DNA from: Korobacter sp963703075
Lineage (GTDB): Bacteria > Acidobacteriota > Terriglobia > Terriglobales > Acidobacteriaceae
Length of the DNA: 64,000 bases
Assembly: GCA_963703075.1 (NCBI GenBank)
Contig: OY969786.1
Location: 124,001-188,000 of the forward strand
Direction of reading: 5' to 3'
Under the pieces are notes generated by a model. The model was not told where the DNA came from and ran no database searches. It saw only the letters and a list, made by a program, of their open reading frames with translations. The first letter of the stretch is position 1, and the number at the start of each line of letters is the position of its first letter. A program made the position numbers and the translations under genes. Of the stretch, positions 26,066 to 35,284 are shown piece after piece.

Positions 26066-27538
26066 CTAAAGATTGCGCATCGGCAGTGCGATGGTAAACA
26101 CCGATCCATGGCCGAGTTGGCTGAAGACGCTGATCGTGCCGTTATGCGCCTCCACTAGAGCCTTGGCGATCGCCAGTCCCATTCCCGTTCCTTCGATGAT
26201 CGACCGTTGGCCTCGGCCGCGGTAGAACTTGTCGAAGACCATTCCCTGGTCGATGCTCTCGATCCCGGGACCACGATCCGCGACGCTTACCACCAGTTTT
26301 CCTTCCTGTGTCTCGGCCGTGATGGTGATCAGCGTTCCTTCGGGAGAATACTTTCCGGCGTTGTCGAGGAGCTGCGCTAGAACTTCGGCGATCCTTCGCA
26401 GGTCCATGTTGACCACGGGCAGATTGTCGTCGGCGATAATTTTCAGGGAATGCTTGGCGAGCGCGCTCCTGGAGGAAGCAACCGCGATGTCAATGGCTTC
26501 CCGTATCGCATGCGGCTCAAGGTGAAGCTCCACGGCATTGGCATCCAGCTGAGCCATCTGCGCCGCTTCCCCGACGAGACGGTCAAGGCGATCGCTTTCT
26601 TCATTGATGATGGTCAGCAACTCCTTGCGGGCGTCTTCGGGTAACCCGCCGTTGCCGAGCATGGTTTGTGCGGAAGCCTTGATCGAGGTGAGAGGAGTGC
26701 GAAAGTCGTGGGTCACCGAATCGAGCAGGATCGAGCGCAAGCGTTCGCTTTCGCGGTTCGCCTCGGAATGCGCCAGCTTTTCGACCGCACCCGCTCTTTC
26801 GATCGCGATCGCGATCAGGCCGCCCACTGCGTCGAGGATCTGGCGGCTGACAGCCGCACCCGCCACGCCCAGCGCGCCCACGGAACGAACCCCGACGCGC
26901 AGCGGCACGATGCTGACGTCGTCAGCGGCGCGGAAGATGGGCTCGCCTCGCGTGGCTACGCTCCGCAACTCCTCCTCGCCGATTGCTTCCTGCGCCTTGA
27001 GATCGGAGTAGTAAACCTTTTTGCGTTCAACCAGGAACATGCCGGCGACGGCGGCATTGAGGGCTTCGATTACATTGCGCGGGATAGCATTCACCAGGGT
27101 GAGAATGTTGTCGGCCGCCAGCATCTGCTGGCTGAGAGAGTAGAGCCGCTCGACTTCGCCACGGCGCTGGTTCGCGCTGAGCGCTTCGCGTCGAGCACGT
27201 TCCGCAAGCTGGCTTGCCACGATCGCCGTACAGAGGAAGGCGGTGAGCGCGACCCAATTCTGCGGATCGGAGATGGTAAAGGTTCCAATCGGAGGCAGAA
27301 AGAAGAAGTTGTACGCCAGGGTGGAAACAATCGACAGAAACACGGCATACCGCAATCCCCATCCGGCCGATATTACGAGGACAGCTACCAGGAGAGTGAA
27401 CCCAACGGTGGCGGGATTGACGTGAATCCACAGCCGGTACACGGCCACGATGAGTGCGATGACCAGCACTCCCAAGGCGAATCGAGCGACAGGCTTATTG
27501 AGGGCGTTCACAGCGCGAATTTTACGCGCATTCGACAA
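26066..27538 (-). CDS. KdpD-type histidine kinase half (DUF4118, GAF-like, HisKA, HATPase)
   Basis: 490 residues, TTG start. Four N-terminal membrane helices of the KdpD DUF4118 type (about 17-110, including NFFFLPPIGTFTISDPQNW), a GAF-like region, the phospho-His box (SVTHDFRTPLTS, about 275) and the ATP-binding N and G boxes (LLDNAGKYSPEG, VADRGPGI, GTGMGLAIAKALVEAHNG). This is the C-terminal half of classical KdpD as a separate gene. It starts 22 bases from, and diverges from, the KdpD sensor-half gene at 27561. It presumably phosphorylates KdpE (28690) together with the sensor half. Confidence 0.88.
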   Translation of the reverse strand: MSNARKIRAVNALNKPVARFALGVLVIALIVAVYRLWIHVNPATVGFTLLVAVLVISAGWGLRYAVFLSIVSTLAYNFFFLPPIGTFTISDPQNWVALTAFLCTAIVASQLAERARREALSANQRRGEVERLYSLSQQMLAADNILTLVNAIPRNVIEALNAAVAGMFLVERKKVYYSDLKAQEAIGEEELRSVATRGEPIFRAADDVSIVPLRVGVRSVGALGVAGAAVSRQILDAVGGLIAIAIERAGAVEKLAHSEANRESERLRSILLDSVTHDFRTPLTSIKASAQTMLGNGGLPEDARKELLTIINEESDRLDRLVGEAAQMAQLDANAVELHLEPHAIREAIDIAVASSRSALAKHSLKIIADDNLPVVNMDLRRIAEVLAQLLDNAGKYSPEGTLITITAETQEGKLVVSVADRGPGIESIDQGMVFDKFYRGRGQRSIIEGTGMGLAIAKALVEAHNGTISVFSQLGHGSVFTIALPMRNL

Positions 27539-27560
27539 GCTCTAGCTATTTGACGACAAT

Positions 27561-28688
27561 ATGGCGGTGCAGAAGACACCCGAGCAATGGCTGGAGGAGA
27601 CCGCGCCCACCAAACAGCGCGGGTTATTCAAAGTGTTTCTCGGGTATGCGCCGGGCGTCGGCAAGACCTACAGCATGCTCAGCGAGGGCATTCGGCGGCG
27701 CAGTCGCGGCGAAGATGTTCTGATCGGGGTCGTCGAGACACATGGGCGTCCGGCAACCGCGGAACTCGCGAGTCGGCTAGAAGCGGTCCCACGCAAACAG
27801 CTCGAATATAAGGGCACAATGTTCGACGAGATGGACGTGGATGCGATTCTCGCTCGTAAACCGAGGGTCGTACTGGTCGATGAGTTAGCGCACACCAACG
27901 TTGATGGGAGCAAGCATCGCAAGCGCTACGAAGACATCCTGGAACTACTGGATGCCAACATCGATGTGATCTCGACCATCAATGTGCAGCATATTGAGAG
28001 CGTCACGCCGCTGATCTCACGGATCGTGGGTGTGATCGTCCGTGAGACTGTCCCGGACTGGGTGATGCAACGCGTTGACGAAATTGTCTTGAGCGATTTG
28101 ACGCCGGAAGCCCTGCAAAATCGCATGAAACGAGGGGATATTTATCCCCTTGATCGGACTGAGCGCGCGCTGGGCAACTTCTTCCGTCCCGGGAACCTGA
28201 TCGCTTTGCGTGAGATTGCGTTACAACAAGTCAGCCACGTCGTTGATCAAAGCCTGGAGTCGTATCTAAAAAAAGAGCACATCGAAGAACGCGTTCCAAT
28301 TACGGAAAGAATTGGAGTTTGCATCAGCTCTAACCCTGCCGCGCAGTACCTGATGGCGCGCGCTTCCCGCATGGCGCACCGTATCGAAGCGGAGCTTTAC
28401 GTCATTTATGTGGATGTGGGAGCCGACAGTTCTCCTGAAAATCGAAGAACCTTGCAGGAGAATTTTCGCTTCGCCGACAATCTAGGCGCCCAAACCATCC
28501 GCGTGACGGGCAAGAAGGTTGCGGAAGAGGTCGCAAAGGTCGTTCGGGAGAGGCATATCACGCAGATCGTTTTCGGCAGGTCGGCAGTGAAAGGTTTTCG
28601 ACGGTACCTTTACCTTTCCACAATCCACAAATTTCTTCGCGATGCGCCGTCAGTCGATGTGCACATTGTGACGCAGGAGGCTCGCTGA
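27561..28688 (+). CDS. kdpD: KdpD sensor half (KdpD N-terminal domain plus USP domain), no kinase
   Basis: 375 residues. Residues 20-230 form the KdpD domain with the P-loop GYAPGVGKTYSM and VVLVDELAHTN; about 245-373 form a universal-stress-protein domain (ERIGVCISSNPAAQYL). The family senses K+ or turgor, and in some bacteria the USP domain binds c-di-AMP. Kinase and membrane domains are missing; they are encoded divergently at 26066-27538. kdpE follows after one base. The symbol is used for the sensor half only. Confidence 0.88.
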   Translation: MAVQKTPEQWLEETAPTKQRGLFKVFLGYAPGVGKTYSMLSEGIRRRSRGEDVLIGVVETHGRPATAELASRLEAVPRKQLEYKGTMFDEMDVDAILARKPRVVLVDELAHTNVDGSKHRKRYEDILELLDANIDVISTINVQHIESVTPLISRIVGVIVRETVPDWVMQRVDEIVLSDLTPEALQNRMKRGDIYPLDRTERALGNFFRPGNLIALREIALQQVSHVVDQSLESYLKKEHIEERVPITERIGVCISSNPAAQYLMARASRMAHRIEAELYVIYVDVGADSSPENRRTLQENFRFADNLGAQTIRVTGKKVAEEVAKVVRERHITQIVFGRSAVKGFRRYLYLSTIHKFLRDAPSVDVHIVTQEAR

Positions 28689-28689
28689 A

Positions 28690-29409
28690 ATGCGTGGGAA
28701 TGACGTGCGTCGCAATATTCTGGTCGTTGATGACGAGCCGCAGATTACCCGTGTTCTGCGCACCACGTTAGCGAGTCACGGTTACAACGTAAGGACCGCG
28801 GGGGACGGCGACGAGGCTCTCGAAGTGATGCGGGAATGGGCGCCTGACCTTGTGATTACCGATCTGTCGATGCCAAACATGCCGGGGCTGGAACTCTGCC
28901 GTCGCATCCGCGCGAAGTCGAACGTGCCGGTGATCGTATTATCGGTTCGCGGTGAGGAGAAAATCAAAGTCGAGGCGCTTGACGCGGGGGCAGACGACTA
29001 TGTCAGCAAGCCATTCAACATGAATGAGCTGCTGGCGAGGGTGCGCGCAGGGCTGCGACGAACCGGAATGCTGGCAGACCAGGAGGCAGACAGCAAGCGG
29101 ATAGAAATCGGCGACTTCCAGATCGATTCCGATTCGCGGATGGTGCTGGTTGCCGGCAGGGAAGTTCGCCTTACGCCCAAGGAGTTCGACCTTCTGCGTT
29201 ACCTTGCGACACACCCGAATAAAGTGATTACCCATCGCGCGCTGCTATTGGCGGTGTGGGGTTCAAACAGCACCGAGCAGCCCGAGTATCTGCGTGTCTT
29301 CATCAATCACCTTCGAAAAAAGCTGGAGCCGGAAGAAGGCTCGCTGAAGTACATCCTCACCGAACCGTGGGTCGGCTATCGGTTTGAGCCGGGCGACGAA
29401 GTAGCGTAG
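28690..29409 (+). CDS. kdpE: Response regulator KdpE (OmpR family)
   Basis: 239 residues, starting one base after the kdpD stop, so translationally coupled. Receiver domain (ILVVDDEPQITRVL, phospho-acceptor Asp in LVITDLSMPNMPG, switch Lys in DDYVSKPF) and winged-helix DNA-binding domain (VRLTPKEFDLLRYLATHPNKVI, then VFINHLRKKLEP). Expected to activate the kdpFABC genes downstream when phosphorylated. A T-rich candidate binding site follows in the next gap. Confidence 0.93.
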   Translation: MRGNDVRRNILVVDDEPQITRVLRTTLASHGYNVRTAGDGDEALEVMREWAPDLVITDLSMPNMPGLELCRRIRAKSNVPVIVLSVRGEEKIKVEALDAGADDYVSKPFNMNELLARVRAGLRRTGMLADQEADSKRIEIGDFQIDSDSRMVLVAGREVRLTPKEFDLLRYLATHPNKVITHRALLLAVWGSNSTEQPEYLRVFINHLRKKLEPEEGSLKYILTEPWVGYRFEPGDEVA

Positions 29410-29469
29410 CCCCGGCCGCACACACCATCTCAACCAAGTCCGCCTTTTAAAGGCGTGTTGCCGGGTGGT

Positions 29470-29493
29470 CTTTACGACTTTTTTATTTTTCCT
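29470..29493 (+). promoter_or_regulatory. Candidate KdpE box before the porin-kdpFABC genes
   Basis: The T-rich stretch CTTTACGACTTTTTTATTTT and its continuation resemble the E. coli KdpE site form TTTATACTTTTTTTAC by eye. It lies about 50 bases upstream of the porin start. The gap also has a small hairpin-like CGCCTTTTAAAGGCG near 29440. Similarity is loose. Confidence 0.35.
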
Positions 29494-29540
29494 TTAGACA
29501 CACTTTACGAGCTCTGCTTTCTGATAGAGAAGGGCTCGGA

Positions 29541-31199
29541 ATGAACAATCGGCTAGCAGTCCTCAACTCTGGATGTCGTGTCAGCATTGTTGCAACAGTC
29601 TTTTTCTCCCTCGTCGTCCTGCTGGTGCCGGTATTCGTCTCGGCGCAGAGCGACTCGCAAACAGGTTCCACGGCGTCTTCCAATGACGTGCAGCAGCTAC
29701 GTGAACAGGTGAAAGACTTGGCCGTCCAGGTGCAGCTCCTGCAGCAACAATTGGACAAGGTTGCATCGCGGTCTCCTTCTTCGCAATCACCCACACCGCA
29801 CACAAGCAACGTTGTCGAGCCGGCTCATCCGGACGCCGTGCCTGTTTCTACCGTCGCTGCAACAGGGAAACCCGCAGCGGCAGTGACTGAACAAACCCCG
29901 AACCAGCCCGCTGAGCAAGCATCCGCAAAAAAGGAAAAAGCGGAACCTTTTGCTTTTGCCGATTGGTCGTGGCTGAACGGGAACGCGCGAACCAAGACAC
30001 CTGCCTTCGATAGCAAGTTTTTCACCCCCGAAATCAGGACCGACGTCGATTACATTTACGACTTCGCTCATCCGAAGGACGACACCATCGGAGGATCAAG
30101 TGAAGTGTTCCGTACGGATGAGGTTCAGGTAACGCAACTCGGGGTGGGCGGAGACTTCCACTACGACAACGTGCGCGCCCGGATCATGACGCAGTTCGGG
30201 ATGTATTCACAGACTACGCCACGGAATGATGCCAGTACGGCGCGCGGACAGTGGAATCTTGCCGACGCCTATCGGTACCTGTCCGAGGCCTACGGTGGCT
30301 ACCATTTCAACGCGCTGCACGGTATCAACGTAGATGCCGGGATCTTCATGTCGTACATCGGATTGTTCAGTTACTACAATTTCGACAACTGGGCTTATCA
30401 GCCTTCCTATGTTTCATCGAATACCCCCTGGTTTTTCAACGGGGTTCGCGCACAGATCTTTCCTTCGGAACACCTGAAGATCGAACCGTGGTTCATCAAC
30501 GGGTGGCAATCGTATGGAAGGTTTAACAGTCGCCCCGGAGTCGGCGGGCAAATTCTGTGGCGTCCGACGCCATGGCTCTCCATCGTGGGGAATCAGTACG
30601 CGCTCGGCGCGGATGCGCTAGGCATTCCCGGCCGTATCCGCTACCACACCGACGATAGCGCGGAAGTGAAGTATTACGACAATGGTTCGCGCTTTTTTGA
30701 TAAGGCCGCCTTCTCCTTCACCGGCGATGCCGGTTGCGAGCATGGTGGAGGCGTGAGTTGCGCAGGTGATTCTGCCAAAGGTCCGAAGCAGAGTTTCCTT
30801 GGAGCGATGTTCTACAACCGATTCTGGTTCGACAAGGATCGCTACGGTTTCACGTTAGGTGGCGGCGCGATCAATAATCCAGGCCGTTATCTCGTCCTGC
30901 TCCCGCCGATTAACGGAGCGACGGCGAGTTCGGGGACACCCTATTTCACAGAAAATCCCGGCGATCCGTACAAAGCGTGGGACGCCTCAGCGACCTTCGA
31001 TTACATGCCGAGCCAATACATCACCTTCCGTTGGGAATACAACTATCGCGCTTCGAACGTGCCGTATTTCTCCGGTTCGGGCGGCGTTACGCCGCCGGGA
31101 GGCAACACCGGAGCGCCTGGATCGGTGGTTCCGGGTTGGGCGCCGGACCTCCGCAAGAATGAAAATCGGCTGAATATGGCAATCCTGGTGAAATTCTGA
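29541..31199 (+). CDS. Outer-membrane beta-barrel porin, BBP2/OmpL-like
   Basis: 552 residues. Signal peptide (1-36, ending VFVSAQS), then a coiled coil (DVQQLREQVKDLAVQVQLLQ), a Pro/Ala-rich linker and a long beta-strand barrel ending with the terminal Phe motif AILVKF. The barrel has the FFTPEIRTDVDYIYDF and YLSEAYGGYHF features of the putative beta-barrel porin-2 family. It lies between kdpE and kdpF, so it probably serves solute or ion passage across the outer membrane under potassium limitation. The context is inference, the barrel is clear. Confidence 0.82.
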   Translation: MNNRLAVLNSGCRVSIVATVFFSLVVLLVPVFVSAQSDSQTGSTASSNDVQQLREQVKDLAVQVQLLQQQLDKVASRSPSSQSPTPHTSNVVEPAHPDAVPVSTVAATGKPAAAVTEQTPNQPAEQASAKKEKAEPFAFADWSWLNGNARTKTPAFDSKFFTPEIRTDVDYIYDFAHPKDDTIGGSSEVFRTDEVQVTQLGVGGDFHYDNVRARIMTQFGMYSQTTPRNDASTARGQWNLADAYRYLSEAYGGYHFNALHGINVDAGIFMSYIGLFSYYNFDNWAYQPSYVSSNTPWFFNGVRAQIFPSEHLKIEPWFINGWQSYGRFNSRPGVGGQILWRPTPWLSIVGNQYALGADALGIPGRIRYHTDDSAEVKYYDNGSRFFDKAAFSFTGDAGCEHGGGVSCAGDSAKGPKQSFLGAMFYNRFWFDKDRYGFTLGGGAINNPGRYLVLLPPINGATASSGTPYFTENPGDPYKAWDASATFDYMPSQYITFRWEYNYRASNVPYFSGSGGVTPPGGNTGAPGSVVPGWAPDLRKNENRLNMAILVKF

Positions 31200-31242
31200 T
31201 GAGCGGCCGCGAAGACAAAAGAACGACCGTGGGAGAGAGCTT

Positions 31243-31329
31243 ATGCAAGACGCAATTTACATCGCCATCACAATTCTGTTTTTCGCAGTGTCGATCGCTT
31301 ATGTGGAGTTCTGCGATCGGATCCGGTGA
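31243..31329 (+). CDS. 28-residue single-helix membrane peptide of the kdp operon
   Basis: Translation MQDAIYIAITILFFAVSIAY then VEFCDRIR. One hydrophobic helix (4-20) with a charged cytoplasmic tail containing one Cys. A GGGAGAGAG site precedes the ATG. It lies 9 bases before kdpF. From memory, similar short peptides precede kdpF or kdpA in other bacteria. Possibly an accessory subunit of the KdpFABC complex; function unknown. Confidence 0.6.
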   Translation: MQDAIYIAITILFFAVSIAYVEFCDRIR

Positions 31330-31338
31330 GGGGGAAGT

Positions 31339-31428
31339 ATGAACCCGGGAACGATGATCCTGCTGACCCTATGCGCACTTCTTATGGTCTACCTCATCTA
31401 CGCGCTGTTGCGTCCGGAGAAGTTCTGA
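31339..31428 (+). CDS. kdpF: KdpF, small stabilising subunit of the potassium ATPase
   Basis: 29 residues, a single membrane helix followed by YLIYALLRPEKF, matching the Y(L/I)xYAL..PExF end of KdpF. A GGGGAAG site is immediately upstream. The stop is one base before the kdpA ATG. In E. coli KdpF stabilises the KdpABC complex at the inner membrane. Confidence 0.85.
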   Translation: MNPGTMILLTLCALLMVYLIYALLRPEKF

Positions 31429-31429
31429 T

Positions 31430-33229
31430 ATGACGACCAATGGGTGGTTACAAATCGTTTTTTTCCTGCTGTTGATTCTCGCGGTGACGAAACCGATGGG
31501 GATCTTCATGACCCGCGTCTTCAATCGGGAGAAAACCTTTCTCGATCTGGTGCTGCGCCCGCTGGAGCGCCTGATTTACCGCCTCACCGGCGTGGATGAA
31601 GCGCATGAAATGAAGTGGACCGAGTACGCGATTGCTATGTTGCTGTTCAGCACGGTTTCCATGCTGGTGCTTTATGTCATGCAGCGTGTGCAGGGTCATC
31701 TGCCATTCAATCCGCAGAAGTTTGGCGCGGTTGGCCCGGCGCACCTCGCGTTTAATACGGCAGCGTCGTTTACTTCCAACACGAATTGGCAGGCTTACTC
31801 CGGCGAAGTGATAATGAGCTACTTCACCCAGATGGCCGGACTCGCCTATCACAACTTCATGTCTGCGGCGGTTGGCATCGCGATGGCGATCGCGTTCATT
31901 CGTGGCATAGCCCGCCGGCAAATGGAGACAATCGGTAACTTCTGGGTCGACATGGTGCGGGCCACGCTCTGGGTGCTGCTTCCGTTCTGCATCGTTGGGG
32001 CACTGTTCCTGGTGTCGCAGGGCGTAGTCCAGAACCTGAAGCCTTATGACACAGTGACCATCATTGAGCCGCAGCAGGTCGCGAAGACCTCTTCCGATGG
32101 AAAACCTTTAACGGGAGCCGACGGGAAGCCTCTAATGGATACAGTGACGACCCAGACCATTGCGCAAGGCCCGGTCGCCTCGCAAGAGATCATCAAGGAA
32201 TTTGGGACGAACGGCGGGGGCTTCTTCAACGCGAACAGCGCTCATCCTTTTGAAAATCCGACTCCACTCTCGAATATGTTCGAGATGTTCTGTATTTTCG
32301 CGATTTCTGCCGGCCTGACCTACACGCTGGGCCGCATGACCGGATCGCAGAGGCATGGTTGGGCCGTTTGGGGCGCGATGGCTGCGCTCTTCCTGGTAGG
32401 AGTTACGACGGCCTACTGGGCAGAAGCGGCAGGAAATCCGCTCCTGCATGGGGTCGATCAACGCGCCAGCCTACAGCAAGCCGGTGGAAATATGGAAGGC
32501 AAAGAGGTGCGCTTCGGCATCGCGGACACGGCGCTCTTCGCCACCATCACGACCGATGCAAGTTGCGGGGCAATCAACGGATGGCACGATTCGTTTACAC
32601 CTCTCGGAGGGATGGTTCCGCTCGTCAACATCATGTTGAGCGAAGTGATTTTCGGCGGAGTGGGCGCGGGGATGTACGGAATCCTGATCTACGTTGTGCT
32701 CGCCGTCTTCATCGCCGGTCTCATGGTGGGCCGCACGCCAGAATATCTCGGCAAAAAAATTGAGGCCTACGACGTGAAGATGGCGATGCTGGTGGCGCTG
32801 ATCTTCCCACTTGTGATCCTGATCTTCACGGCCATTTCCTCTGTGAAGCCTTTCGGCACAGCGGGAATTCTGAACCCTGGACCCCACGGATTAACTGAGA
32901 TTCTTTACGCCTTCACTTCTGCCACCGGCAACAACGGATCGGCCTTCGGGGGACTCACCGCCAACACGCCCTGGTACGACAGCGCGATTGGAGTGTCCAT
33001 GCTTGCTGGCCGTTTCCTGATGATCATTCCCATGCTGGCGATCGCCGGAAACCTGGCGAAGAAGAAGTACGTACCCGCATCGGTCGGCACGTTTCCGGTC
33101 ACGACCCCGTTGTTCTCCATGTTGCTGGTCGGCGTCATCATCATTCTCGGCGCACTCACGTTTTTCCCTGCGTTGAGCCTCGGTCCAATTCTCGAACATC
33201 TGCAGATGAACGCAGGAAAGGCGTTTTGA
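31430..33229 (+). CDS. kdpA: KdpA, K+-binding subunit of the KdpFABC ATPase
   Basis: 599 residues, about ten membrane helices. Selectivity-filter regions typical of KdpA are visible: TSNTNWQAYSGE, EFGTNGGGFFNANSAHPFENP, DASCGAINGWHDSFTPLGG and ATGNNGSAFGGL. This superfamily-of-K+-transporters subunit selects K+ and passes it through a tunnel to KdpB. Directly coupled to kdpF, and 7 bases before kdpB. Full length, no oddities. Confidence 0.96.
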   Translation: MTTNGWLQIVFFLLLILAVTKPMGIFMTRVFNREKTFLDLVLRPLERLIYRLTGVDEAHEMKWTEYAIAMLLFSTVSMLVLYVMQRVQGHLPFNPQKFGAVGPAHLAFNTAASFTSNTNWQAYSGEVIMSYFTQMAGLAYHNFMSAAVGIAMAIAFIRGIARRQMETIGNFWVDMVRATLWVLLPFCIVGALFLVSQGVVQNLKPYDTVTIIEPQQVAKTSSDGKPLTGADGKPLMDTVTTQTIAQGPVASQEIIKEFGTNGGGFFNANSAHPFENPTPLSNMFEMFCIFAISAGLTYTLGRMTGSQRHGWAVWGAMAALFLVGVTTAYWAEAAGNPLLHGVDQRASLQQAGGNMEGKEVRFGIADTALFATITTDASCGAINGWHDSFTPLGGMVPLVNIMLSEVIFGGVGAGMYGILIYVVLAVFIAGLMVGRTPEYLGKKIEAYDVKMAMLVALIFPLVILIFTAISSVKPFGTAGILNPGPHGLTEILYAFTSATGNNGSAFGGLTANTPWYDSAIGVSMLAGRFLMIIPMLAIAGNLAKKKYVPASVGTFPVTTPLFSMLLVGVIIILGALTFFPALSLGPILEHLQMNAGKAF

Positions 33230-33236
33230 GGTCTAT

Positions 33237-35273
33237 ATGGCGGGCCACGCACAAAGCAAGCCGTTCTGGGATTTAAAGATCGTCCGTCGCGCCTTGGTCG
33301 ATGCGATCGTCAAACTCAGCCCCAAAAAAATGATGGGGAATCCCGTCATGTTCGTCGTAGAGGTCGGGAGCGTCGTCACAACCGTTTTGTTGCTCCTGCA
33401 TCCGCACACGGGCTTCAGGTTCAACCTGCAAATCACGCTGTGGCTCTGGTTCACCGTGCTGTTCGCAAACTTCGCCGAAGCAATGGCGGAAGGCCGCGGC
33501 AAAGCCCAGGCAGACAGCCTTCGCAAAGCACGCTCGGAAACTTTGGCGAACCGTTTACAGGCGAACGGAACCGTGGAACAAATCGCCAGTTCCAAGCTGA
33601 GGGTGAACGACGTGGTGATGGTCACTGCCGGAGAATTGATCCCGGGCGATGGCGAAATCATCGACGGCGTGGCGTCGGTGGATGAATCGGCGATCACCGG
33701 CGAATCGGCGCCGGTGATCCGCGAGTCGGGTGGCGACCGCTCGGCCGTGACCGGTGGCACCCGCGTGCTGTCAGACCAGATCAAGGTCAAAATTACTTCC
33801 AACCCGGGCGAGACGTTCCTGGACCGCATGATTGCGCTGGTCGAAGGGGCAGAACGACAGAAAACGCCCAATGAGATTGCCCTCAACATCCTGCTTGCCG
33901 GGCTGACGATTATCTTTCTGCTGGCGGTGGTCACGCTCCAACCTTTCGCGATCTACTCCGGCGCGCCGCAGTCGATCTTCGTACTGGTATCGCTGCTGGT
34001 ATGCCTCATTCCGACGACCATTGGCGGTCTTCTGTCGGCGATCGGGATCGCAGGCATGGATCGACTCGTTCAACATAACGTCCTGGCGATGTCGGGCCGT
34101 GCCGTCGAAGCAGCAGGTGATGTGAACACGTTGCTGCTCGACAAGACGGGAACGATCACCCTCGGCAATCGGCAGGCTGCTCGATTCGTTCCGGCGCCCG
34201 GCGTGACGGAAAACGAGATGGCGGATGCCGCGCAGCTTTCATCGCTGGCGGATGAAACACCGGAAGGCCGATCGATTGTCATTCTGGCCAAAGAGAAGTA
34301 TGGATTGCGCGGCCGCGAACTCTCCTCGCACGAAGCGCACTTCGTTCCATTCTCCGCGCAGACGCGCATGTCCGGTTTGAACCTGAATGGCTTCGAAATT
34401 CGTAAAGGGGCGGTAGACGCGATCGAGCGCTATCTTTCCGAAAGCTCGAATTCCATGCATGCCGAAGTGCGGGCGACGGTGGAAGAAATCTCCCGGCGCG
34501 GCGGTACTCCCCTGGTGGTAGCGGAGCGCAGTCGTGGAGCCCTGGGAGTGATTGAGTTGAAGGATGTAGTTAAAGGTGGCATGCGGGAGCGTTTTGACCA
34601 GCTGCGCTCGATGGGAATTCGCACTGTGATGATCACCGGCGACAATCCCCTGACCGCTGCCGCCATCGCTCGCGAGGCCGGGGTGGACGATTTCCTGGCG
34701 CAGGCCACTCCGAAAGACAAAATGGACTTGATTCGCAAAGAACAAGCAGAGGGGAAACTGGTTGCCATGACCGGAGATGGCACGAACGACGCCCCAGCTC
34801 TCGCGCAGGCGGACGTCGGCGTGGCCATGAACACCGGAACGCAGGCGGCCAAAGAAGCGGGCAACATGGTCGATCTCGACTCCAATCCCACCAAGCTGAT
34901 CGAAGTCGTGGAGATTGGGAAGCAACTGTTGATGACCCGCGGCGCGCTCACGACTTTCTCGATCGCCAACGATGTGGCGAAGTATTTTGCGATCATTCCG
35001 GCGATGTTTGCAGCAACGTTTCCCGTGCTCGGCGTGCTGAACATCATGCGATTGAAAACGCCGCAATCCGCCATTCTGTCGGCCGTCATCTTCAATGCCT
35101 TGATCATTGTGGCGTTGATCCCCTTGGCGCTTCGCGGCATTAAGTACCGCCCCATGGGCGCGGCCGCAATTCTTCGTCGAAACCTGCTGATTTACGGGGT
35201 CGGCGGCGTGATCGTCCCATTCATCGGAATCAAGCTGATCGACATGCTGATAACGAGTATTCGGTTGGCGTAG
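33237..35273 (+). CDS. kdpB: KdpB, P-type ATPase subunit
   Basis: 678 residues. P-type ATPase marks: actuator loop DESAITGESAPVIRESGG, phosphorylated Asp in LLLDKTGTITLGNRQ (about 302), nucleotide-domain RMSGLNL and phosphorylation-domain hinge MTGDGTNDAPALAQADVG. KdpB hydrolyses ATP and drives K+ uptake with KdpA. Its family-specific N-terminus is intact. Lies between kdpA and kdpC with 7- and 11-base gaps. Confidence 0.96.
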   Translation: MAGHAQSKPFWDLKIVRRALVDAIVKLSPKKMMGNPVMFVVEVGSVVTTVLLLLHPHTGFRFNLQITLWLWFTVLFANFAEAMAEGRGKAQADSLRKARSETLANRLQANGTVEQIASSKLRVNDVVMVTAGELIPGDGEIIDGVASVDESAITGESAPVIRESGGDRSAVTGGTRVLSDQIKVKITSNPGETFLDRMIALVEGAERQKTPNEIALNILLAGLTIIFLLAVVTLQPFAIYSGAPQSIFVLVSLLVCLIPTTIGGLLSAIGIAGMDRLVQHNVLAMSGRAVEAAGDVNTLLLDKTGTITLGNRQAARFVPAPGVTENEMADAAQLSSLADETPEGRSIVILAKEKYGLRGRELSSHEAHFVPFSAQTRMSGLNLNGFEIRKGAVDAIERYLSESSNSMHAEVRATVEEISRRGGTPLVVAERSRGALGVIELKDVVKGGMRERFDQLRSMGIRTVMITGDNPLTAAAIAREAGVDDFLAQATPKDKMDLIRKEQAEGKLVAMTGDGTNDAPALAQADVGVAMNTGTQAAKEAGNMVDLDSNPTKLIEVVEIGKQLLMTRGALTTFSIANDVAKYFAIIPAMFAATFPVLGVLNIMRLKTPQSAILSAVIFNALIIVALIPLALRGIKYRPMGAAAILRRNLLIYGVGGVIVPFIGIKLIDMLITSIRLA

Positions 35274-35284
35274 GAGTTCTCACA

